Part shown: positions 47,754 through 56,967 of the stretch, piece by piece
How the letters are laid out: each line of letters starts with the position of its first letter
Numbering within the stretch: the first letter of the stretch is position 1
Assembly (NCBI GenBank): GCA_028288585.1
Contig: JAQBNL010000016.1
Location: 16,460 to 80,459 of the forward strand
Source of the DNA: Chitinophagaceae bacterium
GTDB lineage: Bacteria > Bacteroidota > Bacteroidia > Chitinophagales > Chitinophagaceae
Reading direction: 5' to 3'
Length of the DNA: 64,000 nt
Notes under the pieces: model-generated
Seen by the model: only the letters and a program-made list of their open reading frames with translations
Databases searched by the model: none
What the model was told of the DNA's origin: nothing
Program-made: the position numbers and the translations under genes

Positions 47754-48869
47754 ATGAAGTTCATCGTTTCCTCGTCTCAATTACTAAAGCACCTGCAACA
47801 GATAAGCGGCGTAATTAATGCCAATACGGTTTTGCCAATACTCGAAGATTTTCTTTTTGAAATAGAGAAGAACAAGCTCACTGTTGTTGCCACTGACCTG
47901 GAGACCGTGATGAAAATACATCTTGACATTGAAGCGAAAGACAGCGGAAAAGTTTGTATCCCTTCAAAAATTTTGCTTGATTCATTAAAGAACATCGCCG
48001 AGCAACCGCTCACCTTTAATATTGATAAAAATTTCGGAATAGAAATAACCAGCGATAACGGCAAGTATAAAGTAATGGGTGAAAATCCTGATAACTTTCC
48101 GAAAGAGCCTGTTGCTGATGCGGCAACTTCTTTCACTATGCCTTCTTCCGCATTGGTTACTGCGATAAATAAAAGCCTGTTCGCTGTTAGCAATGACGAC
48201 CTGCGACCTGCTATGACAGGAGTTTTCTTTGAGCTCGACACTAAAGGAATAACCTGTGTTGCCACGGATGCCCACCGCCTGGTTAGATATAAAAGAACAG
48301 ATATAAGCTGTCCTAAAACAGATACTTTCATTGTTCCTAAAAAACCATTGAACTTATTAAAGAGCGCCCTACCCCAAAATGAAGATGAGCTCCAGATATC
48401 TTACAATAGCAACCACCTTTTTATAAAACATAATGGCACCGAATTGGTCTGCCGCCTTATTGATGCAAGGTTCCCAGATTATAAAGTGGTGATACCTACC
48501 GATAATCCCTACAAGCTTACGGTTAATAAAAATGATTTTCAAAATGCACTGCGCCGTGTAAGTGTTTTCAGCAATAAAAGCACTAACCAGGTTGCATTAA
48601 CCATTAGCGGCAGCGAACTTCAGTTGGCTGCTCAGGATGTGGATTTTAGTTTTGAAGGAAACGAACGCATGACTTGTCAATACGATGGAGAGGATCTGCA
48701 GATAGCATTCAATGCAAAATTTTTAATTGAAATGCTGAATGCTGCCGATACTGACGAAGTTGTGATTGAATTAAGCACACCAACAAAAGCAGGAATTATC
48801 AAGCCTACAGAGGCTGATGAAAATGAAGAGCTACTAATGCTGGTAATGCCTTTGATGCTGAATAATTAA
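47754..48869 (+). CDS. dnaN: DNA polymerase III subunit beta
   Basis: MKFIVSSSQLLKHLQQISGVI...TVLPILEDFLFEI, VATDAHRLVRYK, LVMPLMLNN. Confidence 0.97.
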   Translation: MKFIVSSSQLLKHLQQISGVINANTVLPILEDFLFEIEKNKLTVVATDLETVMKIHLDIEAKDSGKVCIPSKILLDSLKNIAEQPLTFNIDKNFGIEITSDNGKYKVMGENPDNFPKEPVADAATSFTMPSSALVTAINKSLFAVSNDDLRPAMTGVFFELDTKGITCVATDAHRLVRYKRTDISCPKTDTFIVPKKPLNLLKSALPQNEDELQISYNSNHLFIKHNGTELVCRLIDARFPDYKVVIPTDNPYKLTVNKNDFQNALRRVSVFSNKSTNQVALTISGSELQLAAQDVDFSFEGNERMTCQYDGEDLQIAFNAKFLIEMLNAADTDEVVIELSTPTKAGIIKPTEADENEELLMLVMPLMLNN

Positions 48870-48899
48870 GACTCTCTTGCGGAGTTATATATTTAATTC

Positions 48900-48926
48900 T
48901 CTCTTGCCGGGAGATTTTTTATTTTT
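48900..48926 (+). terminator. weak terminator downstream of dnaN
   Basis: TCTCT-TGCCG-GGAGA then TTTTTTATTTTT. Confidence 0.5.
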
Positions 48927-48931
48927 ACTAA

Positions 48932-49351
48932 ATGGAACTTGTCATCCTGCAAACGTTCGACAATTTTTTTAATGCCAATATACAATTAACAAGGTTAAGG
49001 GCTATGGGCATTGAATGCTATTTAAAAGATGAATATGTTGTTACTATAGATCCTTTTCTATCCAATGCAATTGGCGGCATAAAACTTATGGTTAGAAAAA
49101 GTGAGGAGCACAATGTGAGAAAGCTATTGAGAGAAATGAATGCTTCTTCTGATAGCAAACTTCTTTGTCCGCAATGTGGTTCTCATAAATTTATATTGGT
49201 ACCAAAAAGAACAACTGAGAATCTTTTAGCCGCTATTACCACCTGGCTTTTTTCTGCCTATGCTGTTTCTGCAGAAAATGTCTATCAATGCACCGATTGC
49301 GGCTATGAAAGCGAAACGCTGCCGGAAGCAGAAACTGAACCTTACAATTAA
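48932..49351 (+). CDS. DUF2007-like protein with zinc ribbon
   Basis: Signal-transducing-like N-terminus and CPQCGSHK...CTDCGYE. Confidence 0.75.
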   Translation: MELVILQTFDNFFNANIQLTRLRAMGIECYLKDEYVVTIDPFLSNAIGGIKLMVRKSEEHNVRKLLREMNASSDSKLLCPQCGSHKFILVPKRTTENLLAAITTWLFSAYAVSAENVYQCTDCGYESETLPEAETEPYN

Positions 49352-50094
49352 TGAAAACGATAGCTATGATACCCGCCCGCTATGCAGCCACCCGTTTTCC
49401 GGGCAAACTAATGCAAAAGCTGGGCGATAAATCTGTAATTGCACATACCTATAAAAATACAATGGCAACAAGATTGTTTGATGAAGTGGTGGTAGTGACC
49501 GATAGCCAAATAATTTTTGATGAGATTACACAGTATGGGGGCTATGTAACTATGAGTAAGCAATCACATGAAAGCGGCAGCGACAGGATAGCAGAAGCAG
49601 TTGCTGATCTTGAGGTGGACATTATTGTAAATGTACAGGGCGATGAGCCTTTTGTAAATAAAGAAGCTTTGCTGAAGCTCTTAAATATTTTTTATAAAGA
49701 TGCCGGCAATAGTGTACAGGTGGCTTCCCTTATGCAGCAGATGAAAGATGAAAAGCAGGTAAACGACTCTAACTATGTAAAGGTGGTGGTTGACAAAAAC
49801 ATGAATGCATTAATGTTCAGCCGCAGCCCCATTCCTTATCCCAGGGATACAGATATTGCTCCTGTTTATTATGAGCACATCGGCATTTATGCTTTTAGAA
49901 AAAAGGCGCTGATGAATTTCACCGGCTGGGAAATGACTCCATTGGAAAGGGTTGAAAAAATTGAATGTCTCCGTTATCTTGAAAATGGGATTCCAATAAA
50001 AATGGTTGTCTCAGATTATATGGGTATTGAAATTGATACCCCTGAGGATTTGGAAAAAGCTCAAACGTTCCTTACCCGAATTAAAACGAATTAA
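49351..50094 (+). CDS. kdsB: 3-deoxy-manno-octulosonate cytidylyltransferase
   Basis: MIPARYAATRFPGKLMQKL, VNVQGDEPFV, FSRSPIPYPRD, HIGIYAFRK. 1-bp overlap with the upstream stop. Confidence 0.96.
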   Translation: MKTIAMIPARYAATRFPGKLMQKLGDKSVIAHTYKNTMATRLFDEVVVVTDSQIIFDEITQYGGYVTMSKQSHESGSDRIAEAVADLEVDIIVNVQGDEPFVNKEALLKLLNIFYKDAGNSVQVASLMQQMKDEKQVNDSNYVKVVVDKNMNALMFSRSPIPYPRDTDIAPVYYEHIGIYAFRKKALMNFTGWEMTPLERVEKIECLRYLENGIPIKMVVSDYMGIEIDTPEDLEKAQTFLTRIKTN

Positions 50095-50160
50095 CCGGTT
50101 TTAATAATATTAGTGATAATTCGTGTAATTCTCTTTTAAATTCGTGTTTCAATTTTCTGT

Positions 50161-51234
50161 ATGCAGTTTAGAAATTTTAAAATGGTGGGCTACGTTATTT
50201 ATGGCCGCGGCGCTTTTAATCAATTAGACCAGATACTTGAACCTAACCGGAAGAATGGTTTGCCTATGATTTTTTTAGTAGATCATTTTTTTAAGAACAA
50301 AGAATTAGTAAACAGAATTCCTGTTAAGGAAAATGATAAAATAATTTTTGCTGATGTTACTTACGAACCCAAGACAACTTATGTTGACAGCATTGCTGCT
50401 GAATTAAAAGAAACGTTTGGAAATGTTAGTGGTGTTATTGGTATTGGCGGCGGAAGTACAATGGATCTTGCAAAAGCGGTTGCACTAATGATGACAAACC
50501 CCGGCTCATCCGCAGATTACCAGGGATGGGATTTAGTAAAGTTTCCGGGAGTTTATAAGGCCGGTATTCCCACATTAAGCGGCACGGGTGCCGAAGTAAG
50601 CCGCACCACTGTACTTACGGGGCCAACAAAAAAACTGGGAATGAATTCTGATTTCACTCCTTTTGACCAGATTGTTCTCGATCCTGAACTAACCGAAAAC
50701 GCTCCAAAAGACCAGCGTTTTTATACAGGAATGGATTGCTATATTCATTGCATTGAAAGCCTGCAGGGAACTTATTTAAACGAATTCAGTAAATCTTATG
50801 GAGAAAAAGCTTTGCAACTATGCAGGGAAGTTTTTATTGAAAAGGATAATTGGGACAATGAAAGCGATGATAAATTAATGATGGCTTCTTATGCAGGGGG
50901 AATGAGCATTGCATATAGCCAGGTTGGTGTTGCCCATGCAGTAAGTTATGGTTTGAGTTATTTGCTCGGCATCAAACATGGCATTGGTAATTGTATTGTT
51001 TTCAATCATCTTGAAGAATATTATCTCGAAGGAGTGAGAGAATTTAAAAAGATGGTAGAGAAGAATGGTATCCATATTCCTGAAAATATTTGCAGCGGCT
51101 TAACTGAAGAACAATTCCGGGTAATGATAGACGTTTCCCTTGGTATGAAGCCCCTTTGGGAAAATGCCCTCGGAAAAGACTGGGAAAAAATCATGACAAG
51201 AGAAAAGCTGAAAGCACTCTATCAAAAATTATAA
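50161..51234 (+). CDS. kdnB: 3-deoxy-alpha-D-manno-octulosonate 8-oxidase-like iron-containing alcohol dehydrogenase
   Basis: VIGIGGGSTMDLAKAVALMMTNPGSSADYQGWDL, GIPTLSGTGAEVSRTTVL, FYTGMDCYIHCIESLQGTYLNEFSK, MMASYAGGMSIAYSQVGVAHAVSYG; strongly reminiscent of KdnB from Shewanella (recalled, not aligned). Confidence 0.87.
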   Translation: MQFRNFKMVGYVIYGRGAFNQLDQILEPNRKNGLPMIFLVDHFFKNKELVNRIPVKENDKIIFADVTYEPKTTYVDSIAAELKETFGNVSGVIGIGGGSTMDLAKAVALMMTNPGSSADYQGWDLVKFPGVYKAGIPTLSGTGAEVSRTTVLTGPTKKLGMNSDFTPFDQIVLDPELTENAPKDQRFYTGMDCYIHCIESLQGTYLNEFSKSYGEKALQLCREVFIEKDNWDNESDDKLMMASYAGGMSIAYSQVGVAHAVSYGLSYLLGIKHGIGNCIVFNHLEEYYLEGVREFKKMVEKNGIHIPENICSGLTEEQFRVMIDVSLGMKPLWENALGKDWEKIMTREKLKALYQKL

Positions 51235-51337
51235 TTCTATTTTCTATCTCCCGTTTGTGGTATGGGGGTTGGTTGGAATAACATTTGTAATTCGCACTAC
51301 TAAAATGTTTTTATCCACCAATTCTTAATCTACCATC

Positions 51338-51868
51338 ATGGAGCAAACAAGCCCGGAAACGGTAATCGTTAAAGACTCAAAATTCGGAAAGGGAATTTTT
51401 ACAACTGTTGACCTTCCTAAAAAATTTATTCTTTTTAAAATAACAGGCATCCCACTTACATTTAGCGAAACTCTTGCGTTAGGAAACGATGAATGCTTTT
51501 GTTTACAGGTTGCTATTGATAAATATATAATTCCTGACCACCCCTTTCACCTTAGCAATCACTCCTGCGAGCCCAATTGCGGTATAACAAGGAACATGGA
51601 ATTTATAACCCTTCGTGATATAGAGAAAGGAGAAGAATTATTTTGGGATTATTCCACCTCTATGCTGGAAAGGCACTGGAAATTACAATGTAACTGTGGC
51701 TCTGCTGAATGCCGGCACATTATTACGGATTTTGACCTGCTGCCCTTTAATTTACAGCAGAAATATTTACAAATGAAGATTGTTATGCCCTTCATCACCG
51801 AGGAGCTTTATGGTTTGCCAACCATTGAACGGCTTAATGGGTCAAAACAATTTGCGATGGGTAAATAA
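51338..51868 (+). CDS. SET-domain protein with post-SET cysteines
   Basis: KGIFTTVDLPKKFILFKITG, HLSNHSCEPNCGI, GEELFWDYS, LQCNCGSAECRH. Confidence 0.9.
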   Translation: MEQTSPETVIVKDSKFGKGIFTTVDLPKKFILFKITGIPLTFSETLALGNDECFCLQVAIDKYIIPDHPFHLSNHSCEPNCGITRNMEFITLRDIEKGEELFWDYSTSMLERHWKLQCNCGSAECRHIITDFDLLPFNLQQKYLQMKIVMPFITEELYGLPTIERLNGSKQFAMGK

Positions 51869-51982
51869 CCTCACATTATACATAGTTGCCATATTCCCAC
51901 AAAATGGACCACATTGAGGATTTTTTTGCACAAGTTCTTCATTTTTAGTAACTTCCGTTAAAAGGGGATAGTTTAGATACCA

Positions 51983-52000
51983 TTGGCATATAAATAGCAT
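51983..52000 (+). promoter_or_regulatory. candidate sigma-54 -24/-12 promoter
   Basis: TTGGCATATAAATAGCAT: GG and GC separated by exactly 10 nt, about 60 nt before ATG 52061. Confidence 0.35.
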
Positions 52001-52060
52001 TTATTCTGAGACATGAATTTGGTAAATCCCTTTAATTAACCAGTTTAATACCTTACAAAT

Positions 52061-53215
52061 ATGGATTTAATATGTTTTAGTCACTTAAGATGGAACTTTG
52101 TTTACCAGAGGCCCCAGCACCTTATGAACAGGTATGCGAGGCAAAACCGTGTGTTTTTAATTGAAGAACCTCTTTTTGATGTTGATGATAGCCAGTTGCA
52201 ATTAGACCGTAAAGGAAACTTAACAGTTGTTATCCCGCATATCCAGCATGGTCTTTCAGAAGAGGATGCCGTTTTTCAACAGGTAATGCTGCTAAGATTG
52301 CTGTTTGAGGAAGAGAATATCACCGATTATTTCTTTTGGTATTATACTCCAATGGCGCTGGCTGTGGGAAATTACTTCTCTCCTAAAATGATTATATATG
52401 ATTGTATGGATGAGCTGTCATTGTTTAAAAATGCACCCCCTGCATTAAAAGAGAGGGAAAAAGAATTGTTCGATAAAGCTGACCTAGTATTTACAGGTGG
52501 CCATAATTTATACCAGGCAAAAAAGGATTCTCATCATAATATTTTTCCTTTTCCAAGCAGTATAGATAAAGAGCATTTTGCACAGGCCCGTAACATCACA
52601 ACCAATCGGGAAGACCAGGCAGATATTCCTCATCCAAGATTTGGTTTCTACGGAGTGATTGATGAAAGATTTGATATAGATCTTATAAAAGAAGTGGCTG
52701 AAAGAAAACCGGAATGGCATTTTGTAATTGTTGGCCCTACGGTTAAAATAGATCCCGAAACGCTTCCCCGATTAAATAACATTCATTACCTGGGCAGCAG
52801 AAGCTATGAAGAACTTCCAAAGTATCTTGCCGGTTGGGATATTGCACTCATTCCCTTTCTTAGAAATGATTCCACAAGGTATATTAGTCCAACAAAAACG
52901 CCGGAATATCTTGCCGGAGGAAAACCGGTTATATCAACCTCTATAATTGATGTAGTAACACCTTATGGCGTAAATAACCTTGTTCATATAGCTGATACGG
53001 CTGACGAATTTATAGCCGCGGCGGAAATTGAGTTTAACAGACAGGATCGTGATAAGTGGCTTGAAAAAATTGATCAGTTCCTTTCACAAAATTCATGGGA
53101 TAAAACATGGAGTAGAATGATGCAGCACATCACCGATACCATAAAAGCAAAATTGAATGGGAGTGCGAATAACATTTTAAAAAATTTAAACAATAAGGAG
53201 AACGTATATGTTTGA
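52061..53215 (+). CDS. glycosyltransferase family 1/4-like
   Basis: MDLICFSHLRWNFVYQRPQHLMNRYA, RFGFYGVIDERFDIDLI, YLGSRSYEELPKYLAGWDIALIPF, SPTKTPEYLAGGKPVISTS. Confidence 0.9.
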   Translation: MDLICFSHLRWNFVYQRPQHLMNRYARQNRVFLIEEPLFDVDDSQLQLDRKGNLTVVIPHIQHGLSEEDAVFQQVMLLRLLFEEENITDYFFWYYTPMALAVGNYFSPKMIIYDCMDELSLFKNAPPALKEREKELFDKADLVFTGGHNLYQAKKDSHHNIFPFPSSIDKEHFAQARNITTNREDQADIPHPRFGFYGVIDERFDIDLIKEVAERKPEWHFVIVGPTVKIDPETLPRLNNIHYLGSRSYEELPKYLAGWDIALIPFLRNDSTRYISPTKTPEYLAGGKPVISTSIIDVVTPYGVNNLVHIADTADEFIAAAEIEFNRQDRDKWLEKIDQFLSQNSWDKTWSRMMQHITDTIKAKLNGSANNILKNLNNKENVYV

Positions 53216-54356
53216 TTATTTAATAGTTGGGGCTGGCTTCGCAGGTAGTGTGCTGGCAGAAAGACTGGCTTCAAAAGCAGGAAAAAAGGTTTTAATTATA
53301 GATCAGCGGAACCACATTGGTGGTAATGCCTATGATTATTATAATAAAGATGGCATATTGGTTCATAAATATGGGCCCCATATTTTTCATACCAACTCAA
53401 AAGATGTGTTTGAATATTTGAGCCAGTTTACACCATGGAGACAATATGAGCATAAAGTACTGGCAAGCGTTGACGGGCAATTGGTTCCCATACCTATCAA
53501 CCTTAATACAATCAACCAGATGTACGGCCTTAATCTTAGCTCTGACCAGGTAGAGGATTTTTTTGCATCCCGGGCAGAAAAGGTGAGCAGGGTGGTAACG
53601 TCAGAAGATGTGGTAGTAAGTAAAGTGGGTCGTGAATTATATGAAAAATTCTTTAAAGGATATACACGCAAGCAATGGGATCTTGACCCTTCGGAGCTCG
53701 ATGCTTCGGTAACAGCAAGGGTGCCAACAAGAACAAATAAAGATGACAGGTATTTTACTGATACCTACCAGGCTATGCCATTGTATGGATATACAAAGAT
53801 GTTTGAGAAAATGTTATCTCATCCCAACATTAAAATAATGTTGAACACTGATTATAAAGAAATAGTAGATAGTATTCCGCATAAGTTTATGATCTATACG
53901 GGCCCCGTGGATGCCTATTTTAATTACTGCTATGGAAAGCTTCCTTACCGGTCCCTGGAATTTAAATTTGAAACCGTAGAGGCAGAAAAATATCAACAGA
54001 CAGGCACCGTAAATTATCCAAATGAACATCCATATACAAGGATAACCGATTTTAAATACCTGACCGGTCAAAAACATCCAAAGACAACAATAGTATATGA
54101 ATATCCTAAAGCCGAAGGAGATCCTTACTACCCCGTTCCCCGGCCGGAAAATGCGGAGATCTATAAAAAATATCAGCAGCTTACTGCTGCTATGACAAAT
54201 ACTTATTTTGTTGGGCGGCTTGCTACTTATAAATATTACAATATGGACCAGGTAGTAGCCCAATCACTAACCCTGTTTAAAAAATTGATGCAACGTCAAC
54301 CGGAAACTCATGTCAACGGACAAAAAGTTACAACAAGCAAGCTCCAGCAATCTTGA
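53208..54356 (+). CDS. glf: UDP-galactopyranose mutase
   Basis: FDYLIVGAGFAGSVLAERLA, HIGGNAYDYYNKDGILVHKYGPHIFHTNS, FKGYTRKQWDLDPSEL, RTNKDDRYFTDTYQAMPLYGYTKMFEKML. ATG overlaps the GT stop by 8 bp. Confidence 0.96.
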   Translation: MFDYLIVGAGFAGSVLAERLASKAGKKVLIIDQRNHIGGNAYDYYNKDGILVHKYGPHIFHTNSKDVFEYLSQFTPWRQYEHKVLASVDGQLVPIPINLNTINQMYGLNLSSDQVEDFFASRAEKVSRVVTSEDVVVSKVGRELYEKFFKGYTRKQWDLDPSELDASVTARVPTRTNKDDRYFTDTYQAMPLYGYTKMFEKMLSHPNIKIMLNTDYKEIVDSIPHKFMIYTGPVDAYFNYCYGKLPYRSLEFKFETVEAEKYQQTGTVNYPNEHPYTRITDFKYLTGQKHPKTTIVYEYPKAEGDPYYPVPRPENAEIYKKYQQLTAAMTNTYFVGRLATYKYYNMDQVVAQSLTLFKKLMQRQPETHVNGQKVTTSKLQQS

Positions 54357-56529
54357 GCTTTGGGGTGGTATTGAATGCACTATAAACAGGATTAATGATA
54401 CCTATCTTGACCAGCTGGAGTATGCCAATCATTATACAAGAGAAACCGATCCTTCTCTCATTGCCGGGCTGGGTATAAAAACCCTGCGCTATCCAATTTT
54501 ATGGGAACGGCATCAACCAAATCCTTACACAGAAATAGATTGGAGCTGGACAGAAAAACAATTGGCTATTTTAATCAATAAGGGTATTAAACCTATTGCA
54601 GGGTTAGTTCATCATGGCAGTGGGCCTGCGTTCACTAATTTACTGGATGAAAATTTTGCTGAAGGCCTCGCAAACTATGCTGAAAAAGTAGCAACAAAGT
54701 TTCCATGGATAGAATATTATACCCCCGTTAATGAGCCACTGACCACTGCACGCTTTAGCGGGTTGTATGGCTTTTGGTACCCACATGCAAAGAACGATGT
54801 AAGTTTTGCTAAAATGCTTTTGAACCAAATGAAAGGTGTTGTTTTGGCAATGAAGGCAATCCGCAGGATTAACCCCTCCGCAATGCTGGTACAAACAGAA
54901 GACCTCGGAAAAACTTATTGCTCTCCTTCCTTACAATACCAGGCAAATTTTGAAAACGAAAGAAGATGGCTTACTTATGACCTGTTGTGCGGTAATGTAA
55001 AGCCGGGGCATAAAATGTGGAATTATTTTTTAAGATTAGGAATACCGGAAACCTCTTTAAATTTCTTTTTAGAGAATCCTTGCCCGCCGGCTATAATGGG
55101 GTTCAATCATTATATAACTTCTGAACGTTTTATTGATGAGGATTATAAAAAATATCCCTCCTTTACACATGGGGGTAACGAGTTGCAGGTGTATGCAGAT
55201 GTAGAAGCGTGCCGGGTTCCGCATAGCCAACCCAGCGGCTTAAGGGTATTATTAAAAGAGGCCTGGCAAAAATTTAAATTACCAATAGCAATAACTGAAG
55301 TGCAGCTTAATTGCGGCAGAGAAGATCAGGCAAGATGGTTAACAGAAGTGTGGGATATTTGTTTATCTCTCAGGAATGAGGGATTAGATATTAGAGCTGT
55401 TACTGCCTGGGCATTATTTGGATCTTACGGATGGAATAAGCTGCTGACTTCAAAAAAAATGGATTATGAACCCGGGGCATTTGATGTGGGTTCCGGATTT
55501 CCAAGAGCTACAGTGCTAACATCTGTTATCAAAGCATTGGTCTCCCAACAAAAATATTCTCATCCATTAATTGAACATAAAGGATGGTGGCAGAGAGATA
55601 TCCGGTTTGTTTATGAAAAATCTTTTAAAACAACAACAGCACTGCCTGACCATGATAATTCTCAGCCTGTATTAATTATTGGTAAACATGGAACGCTCGG
55701 AAAAGCTTTTGGAAAAATATGTGGCATCCGTTCTATTAATTTTAAATTACTGGGCAGGCAGGAGCTTGATATTACGAATGAGTTACAAATTGAGGAGGCT
55801 ATAAACAAATATAATCCGTGGGCTATTATAAATGCGGCCGGTTTTGTAAGAGTTGATGATGCTGAAACAGAAATCGAAAAATGTTTTAATGATAATTCCA
55901 GGGCTGTAAATTTATTGGCTGGCGCCTGTAAAAAATATGGAATACAATTTATGACCTTTTCTTCTGACCTTGTTTTTGACGGAACTAAACAGCATCCTTA
56001 TGTAGAAGGTGATAAAATTAATCCGCTTAATATTTATGGCAGAAGTAAAGCCGAGGCCGAATCTGTTGTTTTAAATATTAATCCTAATACGCTTGTTATT
56101 AGAACAAGCGCATTTTTTGGACCGTGGGATGAGTATAATTTTGTAAGTAATGTAATTAACACACTTTCTGCCAATAATAATTTTGCAGCAGCATCCGATA
56201 TTTTTATTTCTCCTACCTACGTACCCGACCTTGTAAATGTGTCGCTTGATTTATTGGTTGATAATGAAAAAGGAATTTGGCATCTTGCCAATAATGGAGA
56301 AATAACATGGGCTAACCTGGCAAGAAAAGTTTCGGATAAGGCTGGCTTAGATACCGATCTTGTAGAAGGACAACCAATACATCTCCTAAACTGGAAAGCG
56401 CTCCGTCCCAAATACAGCGTGCTTAAAAGTGAAAAAGGAATTCTGCTTCCTACGCTGGATAATGCATTAATGCGTTACTTTGAAGAACGCAGCATTTCAA
56501 TTGAACCGGCAACAATCAGCATTAAATAA
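54310..56529 (+). CDS. fusion: GH1-like glycoside hydrolase domain + dTDP-4-dehydrorhamnose reductase (RmlD)-like SDR domain
   Basis: GH1: YYTPVNEPLTTARFSGLYGFWYPH (acid/base NEP) and LPIAITEVQLNCG (nucleophile-type TE). RmlD-like: VLIIGKHGTLGKAF (GxxGxxG), IINAAGFVRVDDAE, FSSDLVFDGT, YGRSKAEAE (YxxxK). Overlaps glf by 47 bp. Confidence 0.88.
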   Translation: MSTDKKLQQASSSNLELWGGIECTINRINDTYLDQLEYANHYTRETDPSLIAGLGIKTLRYPILWERHQPNPYTEIDWSWTEKQLAILINKGIKPIAGLVHHGSGPAFTNLLDENFAEGLANYAEKVATKFPWIEYYTPVNEPLTTARFSGLYGFWYPHAKNDVSFAKMLLNQMKGVVLAMKAIRRINPSAMLVQTEDLGKTYCSPSLQYQANFENERRWLTYDLLCGNVKPGHKMWNYFLRLGIPETSLNFFLENPCPPAIMGFNHYITSERFIDEDYKKYPSFTHGGNELQVYADVEACRVPHSQPSGLRVLLKEAWQKFKLPIAITEVQLNCGREDQARWLTEVWDICLSLRNEGLDIRAVTAWALFGSYGWNKLLTSKKMDYEPGAFDVGSGFPRATVLTSVIKALVSQQKYSHPLIEHKGWWQRDIRFVYEKSFKTTTALPDHDNSQPVLIIGKHGTLGKAFGKICGIRSINFKLLGRQELDITNELQIEEAINKYNPWAIINAAGFVRVDDAETEIEKCFNDNSRAVNLLAGACKKYGIQFMTFSSDLVFDGTKQHPYVEGDKINPLNIYGRSKAEAESVVLNINPNTLVIRTSAFFGPWDEYNFVSNVINTLSANNNFAAASDIFISPTYVPDLVNVSLDLLVDNEKGIWHLANNGEITWANLARKVSDKAGLDTDLVEGQPIHLLNWKALRPKYSVLKSEKGILLPTLDNALMRYFEERSISIEPATISIK

Positions 56530-56533
56530 GGTT

Positions 56534-56875
56534 ATGAATACAGCTAAAATAATAAGGCACCGCCATAAAATACATCGTTATATTAACGATGATCTTAAAT
56601 CTGTTGAAGAAGACACGCATTTCAAAATAGTTTTTTCTGCACCATCTGAAATGGAAAAATTTAAAGCCTGGATAGAAAGAAACGGCGGTGAGTATAATTA
56701 TAATAAAAGTGAATGCAGGCAGGAAGGAAAAATGCCGCCTGCAGTTGACGATCTGTTTAAAGATGAAATATGTTGGTGCGATATTATGACCTATTATATT
56801 CTGCACGTTGCCGGCTATTCCTATCACTCTTCTATACATCCATATAAAGGAGAGGTATATATTAAGTCTGCGTAA
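56534..56875 (+). CDS. small orphan protein, last gene of the GT/glf operon
   Basis: MNTAKIIRHRHKIHRYINDDLKSVEEDTHFKIVFSAPSEMEKFKAWIERNGGEYNYNKSECRQEGKMPP...; start 5 nt after the preceding stop (track ORF starts at 56480). Confidence 0.65.
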   Translation: MNTAKIIRHRHKIHRYINDDLKSVEEDTHFKIVFSAPSEMEKFKAWIERNGGEYNYNKSECRQEGKMPPAVDDLFKDEICWCDIMTYYILHVAGYSYHSSIHPYKGEVYIKSA

Positions 56876-56967
56876 ATTTACCCGAAAATTTTATTGGCTT
56901 ATTTTTTATTTAATCATATGCTTATTAAATTATTTTCATCGTAATTTTCAATAATTAAATAAGGCTC

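Noticed and set aside
47754-48869. Replication origin near dnaN
   Set aside because: No dnaA, no DnaA-box cluster and no AT-rich unwinding element seen around dnaN.
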